Positions 1-11,469 are shown, numbered from the stretch's first letter. The stretch: DNA of 64,000 nucleotides from Fistulifera solaris (GCA_030295235.1 AP026129.1:1178001-1242000); one strand, 5' to 3'. Notes: generated by a model from the letters alone, not told the origin. Numbers and translations: made by a program.

Positions 1-1
1 C

Positions 2-289
2 ATAGATTATTCCACCTTGCCCGAAGACAATAAATGTCGTGAGCTTGCAAACGAATTGATAATGGAACACAAGCGAATTATGTCTGAGATGCTTGCAATG
101 GTCAAAGACGAGATGACAATCGTGAATCAGGCCGATGCAGACCATGAGGGTCTTAAGGAATATGTCTCACAACTCAATGCCGTTCATGAACAGCAACTGT
201 CTCACATTGCGATACTAAGGGAACATTTGCTTGCCTACCGAATAGCTCAAACAGGTGGAGATGATAGTTTCGAGGACTTGCGCGATTAA
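2..289 (+). CDS. Kinesin-13 C-terminal tail (5'-truncated by window edge)
   Basis: The reading frame is open from the first bases and ends at a TAA at 287-289, so only about the last 95 residues are present; the motor domain lies outside. The segment is a charged helical coiled coil. The pattern NELI..H...M.EML..VK.EM, followed by a YVSQLN block and a closing LREHLLAYR helix, resembles the conserved C-terminal region of plant-type kinesin-13 microtubule depolymerases. Family assignment rests on that tail alone. It converges with the SGNH-like gene, with about 125 bp between the stops. Confidence 0.55.
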   Translation: MDYSTLPEDNKCRELANELIMEHKRIMSEMLAMVKDEMTIVNQADADHEGLKEYVSQLNAVHEQQLSHIAILREHLLAYRIAQTGGDDSFEDLRD

Positions 290-414
290 AGAGTCTTGCT
301 TCGATCATTTCTATTATTTGGCGTCGCTTGTAGAATTAAAATTATGTAAAGAATCGATTAAAAACTACGACTAAATAGTAGCACTTCTATATTATTTATC
401 CTCAGACGTAGATC

Positions 415-3129
415 TTAAGCCCAGTAAACGTGCGTCACGCCGATATTGTTTGCAACACCGCAACCTCTTAATCGAATCGCCACCTCGACGTTGTCTTGGG
501 GACCAAAAGTCGGGTCATCCAACACGGTCAGATCTTGAACGACGCGCTGCACATTCGATACTTTAGCAAAGAAGGCATCCTTATTCAGAGTGATAATTTT
601 CCCGTTGATTGCATAATCGAACTCAAAAGTGTCCGGGAAAACGACAGGATCAGCCTTGAGGTGTCGATGACCCAAGATCCAATCTCTATCTTTAAGGTCT
701 ACATCATCCGGCCTACTCGAATGATTTTCAACCGATAAGGTAGACACCACTGACCCAGATACTTCTTCATGTAACCTTCGCTCGTTGTTGACTGAGGTCC
801 ATTCTATTGTCATGTGATTTTCTTTGCGTCCTAACCAAGTGTACAACTTCAGAATGATTATTCCCTTTTCAACTCGGGGGATGTTTAGTACCAACCACCC
901 TGAGAACTCATTTCCGGCAATATACCCTCGGCTATCATGGTGGCCCAACATCGGGCAGCTATCAAGGTAATGTCGCGCACAATGCGTGTAGTAACTTCCA
1001 TCGCATTCGCCTGGATATTCCTCCATGTGTTGCCAGCCTCTTCCAGGCACAATTGCTTCGCTCAAATGCCTTGAGAGGGCGTGGTTGTAATCATCGACTT
1101 CATCACGCGAGGGCTGCAGAGCTTTTTCTGACAAAATTCTTCGATTCGATGCTACAGCATATGGATCAGCTTCACCGGTACGAACAGCATCGCAAGTCGT
1201 GAGCACGTCTGGACCGTCGTACAACGGTTTGAAATTCTGGAACGGCTTATAATTGTTCGGAGCTGCCTTAACCAAGTTCAGCAAACTGGTTTCAGATGGA
1301 TTCGCGCGGGGTGTGTACAAACCGCGGCCCTATCAACGTAAAAACGAAACTTTTAGAATGGAATGCCCTGACCGATCGACTGCTATGCGGCACACTTACC
1401 TCCATTACCAAATCACATAACTTTGCTGGAAGTCGAGGATCTAATCCTTTGCAGTGCCCTAACGAGGAATCAAGATTTTTCAGCTTTTCACGAATATTGT
1501 TGTAGTATTCAGTGACGTGCCACATGCTGTCGTCGAGCGGTGGTCCACCTGTCGAAACAAGAACAGAATGTAAGCAAAAAAATAAACTAAAGCATCCCTT
1601 AAAACGATTCTCGACGTACCCATGGTGCCATCGCTGAAGAGCTGAATGGCCGCTTGCAAAGCGGTGAGAATGTTAATGGCCAAAACACGTCCTTTGAGTT
1701 GGTGAAATCGCCAACCAGGGTGCCATCTTACTTGACTCGGCGGTTCGGGACGTATGTTGAAAAACGTCTCGCGAGGAACATCGTCTCGGTCTACCCAGCA
1801 AGTTGCACAAAAACGATTCCATTTGCATAGGTCAGAGTATTCGTTCGTACATTTCATAAAACGGGCAGCCCAAGGAATCGTCTCAGCTTGCTCCACGCCT
1901 GTCACTTCCGGAATACCATTGAGACCCGTTCCAAAATCTCCCACATCCGCATCTACATGTTCGTGAAGGAATTGCATGATTTGAATCGGCCCGCCCCAGA
2001 TTACGGGTACCCGTTTACCAGATAGCAACCCCTGTCGGAAGAAATACTCAATATCCGGTAAATCACTTTCCGTCATTCCTATGAAGCATAAAGAGAGCCA
2101 CTAACCGTGAAAAGCAAGGAACAGAAGCAAACGAGAAGACGGCCGTGCACTACGTACCACAGTCCCATAGAAGAAGATCAATATTATCACCGTAAAAGTC
2201 CTTCATCGCCATACTGTGTTGTATCGTTCCCAACCCACCCTGCGACATCTGTACATCAATAACGATCGGAATGATACAAATACGTGAGTTTTCCAATCTC
2301 AAGCGACTCTACTACTATTTTTCTCGGCGACTTACATTTCTGGTAATCAATTTGACTCCCAATCGCGCAAAGACCGGAGCCATGACTTTATGAAATTGCA
2401 TCATATAATTTTGATGAAAATGATTTCCGTGACCGGCCGCGGCCGAGTGACCTCCCCAACACGACCGTAAATGTATCGTTCGTCATGATCGCATGCAGCA
2501 ATCGCAACACCAAGCCATCAAAACTCCGTGCCGTCGTCCATCCGCCTTCGTTGGATGCCTCTCCCGGCACTTTAACGTCGTCTTGACTGAGATCAATTTT
2601 ATAGACGTGCGTCATTTTGGACCGTTCCGCCATTAATTTTCCCAAATCATCCTTATTCTGCGATTTACCCAAACCGTATTCTTCGTAAATGGCCTCGATC
2701 GTGCGTTCGAGTAATTCTTCCGCATCATTAATGAGATGATTGACGTACACCGCATCCGTCTGCCAAGCATTGGGCGGAAAATCATTGCCGGGAATATCAC
2801 GATTTGGATATTCACCACAATAATCACCTTTCGGACGAAGATCTCCATCTCCATCCCAGAAATGCCATTTTCCGTATTGATCGGTCAATTGCTTTCGGGT
2901 GGATTCATCAATCGGTGCATGAAAGGGATCCGGAACAATCGTCGCCATTTGTTCATACACAAAACCTTGTGAATTGAGTCTTCGTAAAGAGTTACTCATT
3001 TCTGTTTGGATCATTTCGGACGATGGTGTGTGATGAAAATGTTGCGTGGCCAACAGACAAAAAAAAGAAGCACAATGTTACGGCCGCGCCGAGCGCCCAT
3101 GGCTTGCTGTTGTCAATTACTATTGTCAT
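415..3129 (-). CDS. SGNH/GDSL-hydrolase-like secreted or membrane protein, five exons
   Basis: Exons read on the minus strand are about 3129-2336, 2248-2158, 2078-1620, 1548-1400 and 1329-415, all with GT-AG borders. The start at 3129 gives an N-terminal hydrophobic signal or anchor (TLCFFFCLLA). Near 2450 lies a GGHSAAAGHGNHFHQ block with the nucleophile Ser in an SGNH-type context, followed by a LLLWDCGMTE block in exon 2 and a TWLGRKENHMTIEWTS region in the last exon. Diatoms carry expanded families of this architecture; the substrate is unknown. Two one-base breaks interrupt the frame at single-base runs: the A-run at 3059-3066 and the C-run at 2454-2457. Each would be resolved by a one-base-shorter run, so I treat the gene as whole. 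Total length is about 800 residues. Confidence 0.6.
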
Positions 3130-3732
3130 CCGAACCACTTATTAGGGAATCTCTCGAGCAAAGGTTTTGTTGAATGAGAAGTCTTTTTTCTTTGGATTAT
3201 ATAGATGCCCACTGCACACTAGATCAAAATAGGTTGCAAAAAGAAAAGAAAGGGTCACACAACAAATAATAATAAAGGTCACAAAGAGTGCCGTCAGTCA
3301 CGTGTCACGTCACATATTTTTGAGTCCCTTGAAAAAGTCGTCTACATTCGGAGCCAGTGTTTTTCCTCATGGCTCTACCCAAGGTCTATCACCTTATTTC
3401 GTATATAGTCGAAGCTAGTCGAGGCTATGAACGTCGAAAAACTAGGAAGAAGCCGAAAAACGAATAGGAACAATTCCCTTTCTTCGTTAGAATCTTTTAT
3501 TCTAAAGTACCCATTTTCTCTAGGTTCAGACACATTAAGAAAGGAGAATCGATTGACGGAGTTCGCGTCACACCGAGAATAGAAACGATGTGAAGCACTC
3601 GAGCTCTATAAAAGGCGTCTTAGGGCGCGTGCAGTGCTTTTCATTCCACTCATTGGGGCCCTTACTTTCTTTATCGCATTCGGTCGATATATCATGAAAG
3701 GGGCATGTTTGTCAAGTACTGGAAAATCCCAA
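3130..3732. other. Intergenic region upstream of the SGNH-like gene
   Basis: No convincing gene. It should hold the promoter of the minus-strand SGNH-like gene and the 3' flank of the SET gene. The one clear signal is a plus-strand TATA box at 3607, listed separately. Confidence 0.5.
3607..3613 (+). promoter_or_regulatory. Orphan TATA box
   Basis: A consensus TATAAAA in a GC-rich context (gctctataaaaggcg) faces right. The next plus-strand gene starts more than 1.3 kb away, and the DNA just downstream is the 3' end of the minus-strand SET gene. It could drive an antisense transcript or be chance. Confidence 0.35.
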
Positions 3733-4796
3733 TCAACTTGGTTTCAGTTTGTCAAATTCCGTTCGAAAGGCCTTCTCCTGTTCAGCATACAATGTAGATG
3801 CAGCTTTCATGCTCTTCACCAAATCTTTGGCGCTTTCGTGAATCTTCGCTTGGATTTCGGGGACAATCTCGATCCCTTCTTCCCCGCGCACATCCAACAA
3901 CACACCCAACCAGTACGTTCCACCGTAACTTGTCAAAAATTCTTCCCCCTTTTTCACCTTCTTCGTCGTGACGGTCGCCATGACGGGAGAAGGTCCCCAA
4001 GGAATATGGATGCAATTTCTCCGCTTTCCGGATGCGTGATAATAGTCCAAAACACCCTGGACAGTGTTCGATGTAACGACGGCACCGTCATTGATCAGGT
4101 GACTCACCCACGCCCCGACCCTATCGCGATGCGGATTCACATCAAGGAACAAGTGTCCAGTTACAACAGGACTCAGGATGGAGGTTCGTTGAAAGAGAGG
4201 TTGATCGGTACAATGCAAATAACTCGATTCCGAACAAGGATGACTGGCAAAGTACTCTTCGTCATGTGGTAACGAACGAAAGAGCGGCGACGACAGTCCG
4301 TCGTCGATGCCCAAGGCGTGTGCCGGGTAAAAACTAATGATCGTTCCTTTTTGTATATTGTTTTTGGCAAACAATCCTCGACCGGCTCTTGGAATCGAGG
4401 ATTCTTTAATTTCGATGCGCTGGACGCATTGTACTTGCATCGCACTTAACGCTGGAGAAGATGCAAAAACTCGGTCGTCATGACTTGATTCATGCGCTCG
4501 ACACTTTCGTCCAGGCACTGGATAATCTCTTCTTGGTAAGATGAATTCAATGGCGACTTTCGAAGGGGTGTATTCGAGAAAGGAACCCACGCATCGACCG
4601 ATCGCAGGAACGATATTATGGCAACGAGTGTTGCGGCTGATACGAATGTGATAGCCATTTCTAGTATCCAAGGCGTTTCTGAAGAAAAGGACGAAAGGGT
4701 GGTACGATGTTCAGGTTGAATGCAAGCCTTTAGATCATGCTTGTCGTTGATAACATCATGACCATCGGCATCGATCATCACATGGGCATCATCCAT
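3733..4796 (-). CDS. SET-domain protein with N-terminal membrane segment
   Basis: The start is ATG at 4796. After a short polar N-terminus comes one hydrophobic segment (EMAITFVSAATLVAIISFL). The SET core follows: RAGRGLFAKNNIQKGTIISF at its start, VSHLINDGA as the cofactor- and pseudoknot-forming block, and GEEFLTSYGGTYW at the end. SET proteins of this arrangement methylate lysines on histone or non-histone proteins; the membrane segment argues for a non-nuclear site, by inference. The frame shifts once at the A-run 4465-4469 (minus-strand T-run), where one extra base would join ...MTTEFF to ASSPALSAMQV. About 355 residues. It is divergent from the Gln-rich gene. Confidence 0.65.
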
Positions 4797-4971
4797 TTTT
4801 GTTGCGCCAGCAAATATAAGCCATTAGTGTAGTCTTGACGTTCTGCGATTAATGGATAACCTGCCTTATCGGTACTGACACAATGTTTGTTTTGTGAGTA
4901 CTACGTTTTTTTTTTCGGCGTTCATCTTTCTTTTTCATCTCAATGTTGTTGTTTGATTCATCATAAGAGCT

Positions 4972-5841
4972 ATGACCCCCTTGCAATTCCTTTTGACAAC
5001 AAAAGGCGAAATAGATCAAAGTAATGCGGTCGAATTCCGTCCGGATTCGGAAAAGAAATCGGCATTTTGGGTCGAAGGTTGTCGTTCCGCATCACCGGCA
5101 CATGGTTACATTATTGCTAGTCCAGGAGCGTTCCTTCTGGGCGGTCTCCAAATTATCAGTAATTCGCGAACCGTAGAGATCTATTTAAACCAAAATAATA
5201 ATCTACAAGAAACGTATTTGACGACCTGTCGTGGAGTTCCTTTCCAAGGCAACTACAAAATTGTTTGCGTTATTCCGGGTGGACCCCGTCCAATTCAACA
5301 AGCGCATTTAAAATTTGTCACCAATGAACCAGAACTCATCATTACTTCATTGCGAGTCACTGCACGAATACCGGAAAGTTGTGCCGAGCCGGCCAACCGA
5401 TTACCAGATCGAAATCCTCTACCGTCGTCTCCGTCCCTTCCAGCAACCCCATCGACAGACCATACCAGTGATTGGAATACCTCTATAGCAGGTCTCGCTT
5501 TCTTGGTACGCAACACGTCGGAAAAGCATTTGCAACAAATACAATCCCTCCATCAACAGCAACAACAAGCGATGGAAGTGTGTTTGTGGCAACCTTTAGT
5601 GGCACAAATAGCGTCCCAAGCATCACTCTTGTCCCAGCAAAACGAACAAATCCAACAACAGACACATTTACTGCAACAACAACAAGAACAAATACAGGCA
5701 TTGACGAGTCAAGTACAAGAATTGACGAACCTGGTGCAACGGGTCATCGATACCTCATCGTCGGCATCATCATCATCATCTCCTGACCAAGAAAGCGAAC
5801 GACACACTCTTCAGAACGCGAGGGATGTCGAAAATAAATGA
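4972..5841 (+). CDS. Uncharacterised beta-rich protein with Gln-rich coiled-coil tail
   Basis: An intact 289-residue frame. Residues about 30-150 look like a beta-sandwich, with alternating hydrophobic strands such as GLQIISNSRTVEIYL and ELIITSLRVTARI. A Pro/Ser linker follows, then a C-terminal half dominated by Gln heptads (LLQQQQEQIQALTSQVQELT) that should form a coiled coil, and a Ser tract. The N-terminal half faintly recalls the PAAT (C10orf88) family, but I would not assign it. The Gln tracts come from CAA/CAG repeats. Confidence 0.6.
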   Translation: MTPLQFLLTTKGEIDQSNAVEFRPDSEKKSAFWVEGCRSASPAHGYIIASPGAFLLGGLQIISNSRTVEIYLNQNNNLQETYLTTCRGVPFQGNYKIVCVIPGGPRPIQQAHLKFVTNEPELIITSLRVTARIPESCAEPANRLPDRNPLPSSPSLPATPSTDHTSDWNTSIAGLAFLVRNTSEKHLQQIQSLHQQQQQAMEVCLWQPLVAQIASQASLLSQQNEQIQQQTHLLQQQQEQIQALTSQVQELTNLVQRVIDTSSSASSSSSPDQESERHTLQNARDVENK

Positions 5842-6358
5842 TGCCGACTCACTGACGATCGATACAGAGGAGCAGAACCTACTACTACCACAACTGGATC
5901 GTGGGTCTGTAACAACGCAGCTTACGCGAGTGGGAATCGAACCATGCCGATGCATGAAGTATCATTGTGGGGGCCCTTAAAATAGACTAGATTCATAAAA
6001 TATAATCATGTGAACTGAACCTTTCTTAAGACATTACATAATTTTACGTCAACACGAACCGCACAGAACTTCTAGGAAAGGCTAGCATTTGTTGAGTGTC
6101 GATCGTTTGTAGGTGCTCTGCATTGGATGCACCGTGACTGAAATCCCTTTGAGTCCCTGAAAAGGGCGCCTACAAATTGCTCTATACTTTGTGTAGTAAT
6201 GAAATAATGGTGTCACTTCGTCACTTATTTAACAACAAGAACGTCAACAAGGAAAAACATTCACCAACCTGTATTCATAATATATTCAGTCCTAAAATCA
6301 TTCTCTATTCGCGGTAATTACTATCGTCTTTTCGAACGGGTACACATCTTCCAACAAG
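5842..6358. other. Intergenic spacer with no gene seen
   Basis: No coding pattern on either strand. A sequence at 5926-5943 resembles a tRNA T-loop but does not fold (see rejected). It presumably holds the SEPSECS promoter. Confidence 0.5.
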
Positions 6359-7911
6359 ATGGACGAGGCAACACTACAATCCGCGTTTGCGGCCTTGCGT
6401 ATTCCCAAAACACACACGACCGTCGGCCTTTCCAATTTAGTGGCTGCCAACAAGGAATATCGCTCTCTCTTTGTCAATCGAAGACTTCCCGAAGACGGAT
6501 GGTCGGATATTCAAATACAACACTTTTTGTTCCTGCTTTCGACTTTGGATACGAACAACAAGAGGTCATCGTCCTTGCGCTGGTGTGGGGTCGGGGAACG
6601 CGAAGGACGCATTTACTCGAGTCTCGTTGCCAATCGACATTTTGGTTTCGCACACGGGATGGGACGATCGGGGGATATTACCGAACCACAACCCAAAGCC
6701 GTCGGATCGAGTGTGTTGGTGCAATTGACTCTTTTTTTGGTATTGGATGCGATACGGCGGGGAGTGGATTCAACGCTCAGACAGCGGCCCAATACGGCAT
6801 CCTGTTGCCACTTTGTACGGGCATGTCCATGTCACTGGTCCTCAGCAGTTTGCGGGAGGCAAATCCCGATCGTTCGATTGTGCTGTGGTGCCGTATTGAT
6901 CAAAAAAGCTGTTTCAAAGCAATCTCGTCGGCTGGTTTGACGTGTGTCGTGATACCCACAACCTTGGAAGGAGATGAAGTTGTCACCCATTTACAAGCAC
7001 TGGAAGAGGCCATGAGTGACAAGGTCCTAACGGTTATTACGACAACCTCGTGTTTTGCTCCTCGCGTTCGTGATAAAGTTGATCAAGTCGCCAAGTTATG
7101 TCAAACACACAATGTTCATCACATTATTAACAATGCGTACGGACTGCAGTGTGCATCCACCAGCAAACTCATCAATCGTGCCTGTGTGGTCGGGAGAGTA
7201 GATGCGATTGTCTGTTCGACAGATAAAAACTTTTTGGTTCCCGTTGGTACGTTACGTTAAATGTCGATGTTGGCGGACATGGATGTGTACAGGCTCATAT
7301 CTTACAGTTTGGTCGTCGGTTGCATTGTTCCTCCAGGCGGTGCCATTGTGCTATCACCTCATGAAAGTATTATTCAAAATATTGGTAAAGTATACGCGGG
7401 ACGAGCATCTTCGTCTCCCATATTGGATTTATTCATAACACTCCTTTCCATGGGTTTGAAAGGATACCAAAAATTGTTGCAGGATCGCCAACAGGCACTG
7501 GAAAATTTCGCTCAACGTTTGTCGGCCGTGGCGGAGAAACATGGAGAACGTCTGTTACAATGCCCTTCCAACACCATATCGTTTGGTATTACTTTGGATA
7601 CTCTAGCACGACCTCGAGACGAATCCGAAGACGAAACAGCGTACTTGGAAAGTATCCGGAAACCCATTTCGGCCTTGGGTGCCATGCTCTTCAGTCGCTG
7701 TGTCAGTGGAACGCGTGTGATTCCCCGTTTGGAACAAAAAACCATGGGAGGACAAGTCTTTGCTGGTTTTGGAAGCTCCCACGATGCCTTTCCACATGCG
7801 TACATGACTGCCGCGTGTGCCATTGGGGTTCATCCATCGGAAGTGGACGAATTTCTGGTGCGACTCGACAAGACTATTCATGAATTCAAAAAGAAACAGG
7901 AGAAACGATGA
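6359..7911 (+). CDS. SEPSECS: O-phosphoseryl-tRNA(Sec) selenium transferase
   Basis: This PLP enzyme converts phosphoseryl-tRNA(Sec) plus selenophosphate to selenocysteinyl-tRNA, the last step of eukaryotic and archaeal selenocysteine synthesis. Landmarks are RRLPEDGW near the start, CGVGEREGRIYSSLVANRHF, HGMGRSGDI, QPKAVGSS, RIDQKSCFKAI, TTSCFAPR, NNAYG, the PLP-lysine block STDKNFLVPVGGA, YAGRASSSPILD and SRCVSGTRVIP. A 90-nt intron lies at 7247-7336 and restores VPVGGAIVLS. The frame shifts once at the G-run 6759-6762; one extra G gives RRGSGFNAQTAAQYG. About 487 residues against 501 in human, so the gene looks complete. It implies a selenoproteome in this organism. Confidence 0.93.
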
Positions 7912-8019
7912 AACAACAAAACTGGTGTCCTATTCATCTTGCACATATCTAGCTCATTCGAAAACTTTGTCACGTAAGGTTTTCGACATTGCGATCCAAC
8001 ATTCTGAAAGATAAATGAT

Positions 8020-8828
8020 CTATTTCCCTTCTTGTACAGCCGACCACCACTGCTGAAATGCTTCCATTGTGATTGTACCGCTATTGCGCGAATCCATACC
8101 CTTGAATGCGACTTCTAGCTCCCACAACGATAATTTCATGGCCCAGTGCATCCATAAGAACGTTCAAATCGTCGATAGACAGATTATCATCACCATTGTG
8201 GTCGACTTGTTCGAATTCTGTTCGCCAGTTGTGGACCTGTAACCGATTGACGCCGATGATTGATTTGTCGTTCGACCAAAATGTAAATGACACCGACACT
8301 GATGATCCAGGTTCCCACGTCAAAAGTCGCTGAACGTGCCAAACACCATATTATATGGAGACTTCCTGCAATATGACATACCAGGCTCTCCGGCCCCACA
8401 CATATGTCAGAAACGTTTGCCCAGCAAATGAATCAATTCATAAGTCGTTTCCATGAGTGATAAATAATGTTCCAAGTGTTGTTGCTGGCGCAGGTGCCCC
8501 AAGAATTCCAAGTACGAGAAGAATACATCCCAACACCAAGGTATAACATTGTAGAATGAATAGCGGCGAAAAAGATGAAAACGAAAAGATTTGATTCAGT
8601 ATACCAAAAAAAAGACGAGAAAACCAGACAGCTTACTGACACAACGACAAGAAATCGGATCGATCCTTGACTCGCCAACTGCTGAAGATTTTTGGATGAT
8701 AATAAGTGAGAAACGCCTTTTTATTTTCCGTCGCAGCGATGGTGTTCCACATACTCCACTACCTTGATCGATCACGGAAGAGGATGACACTGAGCCTGTG
8801 AGAGGTGTTTGCTTCGTTGATTGGTCAT
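8020..8828 (-). CDS. EF-hand calcium-binding protein, exon structure uncertain
   Basis: The 3' part is clear. EFEQVDHNGDDNLSIDDLNV is an EF-hand with loop D-x-N-x-D-x-N-L-S-x-x-D, followed by LWELEVAFKGMDSRNSGTIT, a second EF-hand, ending WWSAVQEGK-stop at 8020. The two hands are in different frames, separated by a T-run at 8134-8136 that looks one base long. Upstream (8330-8828) there are plausible minus-strand pieces from an ATG at 8828 (RRKIKRRFSLIIIQKSSAVG, then ETTYELIHLLGKRF) with possible introns near 8640-8490 and 8390-8340, but I cannot define them securely. The 5' half may instead be a separate small gene. Confidence 0.45.
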
Positions 8829-9178
8829 GTCATGTTACGATATAGGGAAAAGATGTATTTGTGAAACGAAAAAGTCAGTCAACGCATTTGGTTTGCTTTC
8901 CGATCGAAACGAAAACGAAAAAAAATGCGTTTCGGTTGCATTTCGCGTCCGTCCAGGCCGCGCGCCGGCCACGCCTCGTGACCCAATGTCCGTTCGTGTC
9001 TCGGGTGTCACGACCAACAAGTGTTTCTCGAGGATCTTTTTTTTAATTTTTCCAAGGAAAATAATAGTAATAATAGTAAGCCATCATCACCTTCGACCAT
9101 GAAGATCGAGATCATCATCGTGAACACGACGCACCAAGCACAGTTACTACAAATCACTTTACCCACTATTTCATTTTC
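8829..9178. other. Divergent promoter region
   Basis: About 350 bp between the minus-strand EF-hand gene and the plus-strand hydrolase. Short open frames here have no protein-like composition. Confidence 0.4.
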
Positions 9179-10823
9179 ATGAACATCTCCGATCCAGAAA
9201 ACAACGATGATTTGTCCGACAAGGACGAAACGGACGATAACATTGACTTCGAATGTGAAGAAGAAACATCCAGAGCAACAACATTTGCCTCGTCTTATGA
9301 ATACATCAAGGTACAATCTCAAAACCTCATTCACCCTAAACACTTTATTCGACAAAGTTCTTCGATCATTTCCGAACAACTCCCCGCAACACCGACTGGA
9401 TGGATGGCCTTACTTTCACTAGTGACGAGTTGTGGCTTAACTTACGAATTGCAACTCCAGAAAAGTCTCACATGTCCTCCTCTCGTGTATGCGCAATTGT
9501 CGTCGTCGCCATCTATAAAGGATATCTACGAACAAATGACCGTCACACCCGAATCATTGTTACGTCGACCCATCCAACCCAGTTTGTTGGTCGGCACGAG
9601 AGCGTACGCCGCGAGTACGGCGGCGTATTTGGGCGGAGCACCAGCCCACAATGACACCTATGGACGATTCCGGGAAATCATGACTTTACCCATGGATGGT
9701 GCGACTGTGGCATTGGATTGGGAATTGCCACCCGGTGTCACGGAAGAACAAGTGCGTCAGCAGATACCAAAACCGGTCGTCTTGGTGATACATGGCATTA
9801 ACAATCACGCCAATTTCGGTTACGTTCGTTCCATGGTACGAGCCTGTACGATGCGGGGATGGATTGCGGCGGGTTTCAATATGCGCGGATGTGGTGGTTT
9901 GGCGTTGACGACACCCCGGGGTTACAATGCCGCTTACACGGGGGATATCAGGGGTGTTGTGCAACAATTGTCGGCGCGCTTGCGAGGCGCTCCACTCTTT
10001 TTGGTGGGAAACTCACTTAGTGCGAGTTTGGTCACCAAGTATTTGGGAGAAGAAGGCTTGTGTGGGACGTTACCAGATTGTGTGGCGGGTGGCGCGGCAC
10101 TGGGGAATCCAGTGAGTATAGACTCGCGTCACATGAGTCTCATCTTTTCACCGTTGCTTGCGCTTGGTGTCAAGAAGAGTATTTTGGAACAATGGTCGGC
10201 GTTGCAACAAATCAAAGAACCTTATTTCTTAAGTTGTATACGACGAGCCATGTTGGCCGTAACTTTGGCCGAATTTGACAGTGCCATGGCGCCCATTATG
10301 ATACGCAATGATCCCGTGTATCCCTTTTCGGCTCGGGTCGGGTTCAAGAGTGAGTTTATTGATTATTATTTTGAAGCGATACTTGCGTGATTCCTTGTTG
10401 TTCCTTTCTGACACTTTGAGCTATCGTTTAACATACACTGCGCGCGGAAAACAGACGGCCATTCGTATTGGAATGATGCCAGCTCTTACCGTCTCATTCG
10501 TTTCGTATCCGTCCCCATGATGCAGCTGATTGCTTCGGACGATTTTTTTAGTGTACAAAGCATTTCAAGGCCGCCTGGCCTACTGTTTGGCAAATCCGAA
10601 TGTCATGATTGTCGAATCCAAATGCGGCGGTCATTTGGGTTGGCACGAAGCACCGCCTCGAAATTATGGACTAGGAAAGAGTTGGGCTGATGCAGCGACA
10701 ACCGAATTTATTGACGTAGTTTTCAAATCCTTTGAAAAGCGAAAATCAAACAAACCCGGCGGCCTTGAGTTCAAGGAACGCGACACCGTATTGAGTGCTA
10801 CGGTTCCAAGGTCCAAGTTGTAA
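9179..10823 (+). CDS. Alpha/beta hydrolase, ABHD1/ABHD3 (EMB8/YheT) type
   Basis: After an acidic N-terminus and a hydrophobic segment (GWMALLSLVTSCGLTYEL), the alpha/beta fold begins at PVVLVIHGINNHANFGYV with the oxyanion HG. It continues with GFNMRGCGG, the nucleophile elbow LFLVGNSLSASLVTKYLG (Ser in G-N-S-L-S), then an Asp block QLIASDD and the His block ESKCGGHLGWHE. These give a full Ser-Asp-His triad. A 105-nt intron at 10350-10454 joins GFKN to GHSYWNDASSYR. The frame breaks once at the T-run 10543-10549 (one base long) between IASDDF and LVYKAFQGRLAY. Relatives act on phospholipids or acyl esters; the substrate here is unknown. About 513 residues. Confidence 0.8.
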
Positions 10824-11469
10824 AGCTAGATATTGTCTTGTCGGGGCCTGAATAATGTGGCTGCATTAGATTTTTGATAGATTGACAGAGTACGGAACGG
10901 ATCACGCCCTAATTGGCTTCAGTCCCTTGTTTAGGTAAATCACGAGCCATATTTCGTATGTCGTGTTGTACGTCCCGATTTCTCGACCGGCGAGGAGGGA
11001 GAAGCGTACGTCACACACAAATAATCTCCGGGTTCTCGGATGGGTATGTCCGTGTACCGGTCTCTGTCGTAGGTTGAACCGAATGAGTATAGGTCTAACA
11101 AGTGTAAGAAGGGGACATCGCGCGTTTCGAAGTGAAACGCGTGCGTAATTGCGTTTGGATCGCAGTTTCGCCATGCAGCGGTTTGCATCGCAACAGAGCG
11201 ACGACAGCCACAAGCACAAAGACTTGAGCAAAAAGCTTTCTATCTGTAAGTGGAAGAATGACCATGATTGTGTTTTTCTAGCCAGCAATTTGTTGAAAGA
11301 CAGGGGATTTTTACGGTCATTCGTAGTGCATCAATCGCAGACATTGGCTGTAAAGCGAACGAAATCGCTGCTTTTGCTGTATTGTGCCCCCACGTTTACC
11401 CCTTACTTTATCGTTTTTCTTTTTCTGTCGCTGACGCTCCCTTTTCTTTTGTACAGAAAAGACACGAAA
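10824..11469. other. Upstream region of the thylakoid gene with probable 5'UTR intron
   Basis: No independent gene. A good splice donor (gtaagt) at 11246 and a pyrimidine-rich acceptor (cttttcttttgtacag) ending at 11456 suggest a 211-nt leader intron whose 3' exon begins 13 nt before the ATG at 11470. The in-frame open stretch upstream of that ATG is probably not translated. Confidence 0.45.

Noticed and set aside
3634-4272. Plus-strand open frame of 212 codons
   Set aside because: It starts with GTG and lies fully antisense to the SET gene, with no recognisable domain. I keep only the TATA box in front of it as an observation.
5926-5943. tRNA-like T-arm on the minus strand (ggttcgattcccactcgc)
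   Set aside because: The loop resembles a TTCGATT T-loop, but the flanking five bases do not pair and no acceptor, D or anticodon stems can be drawn around it.
8821-9102. Plus-strand frame of 93 codons before the hydrolase
   Set aside because: Composition is that of AT-rich and run-rich spacer DNA. It lies in the divergent promoter.
10902-11288. Minus-strand frame of 128 codons upstream of the thylakoid gene
   Set aside because: No domain, no signal, and it overlaps the probable leader exon of the plus-strand gene.
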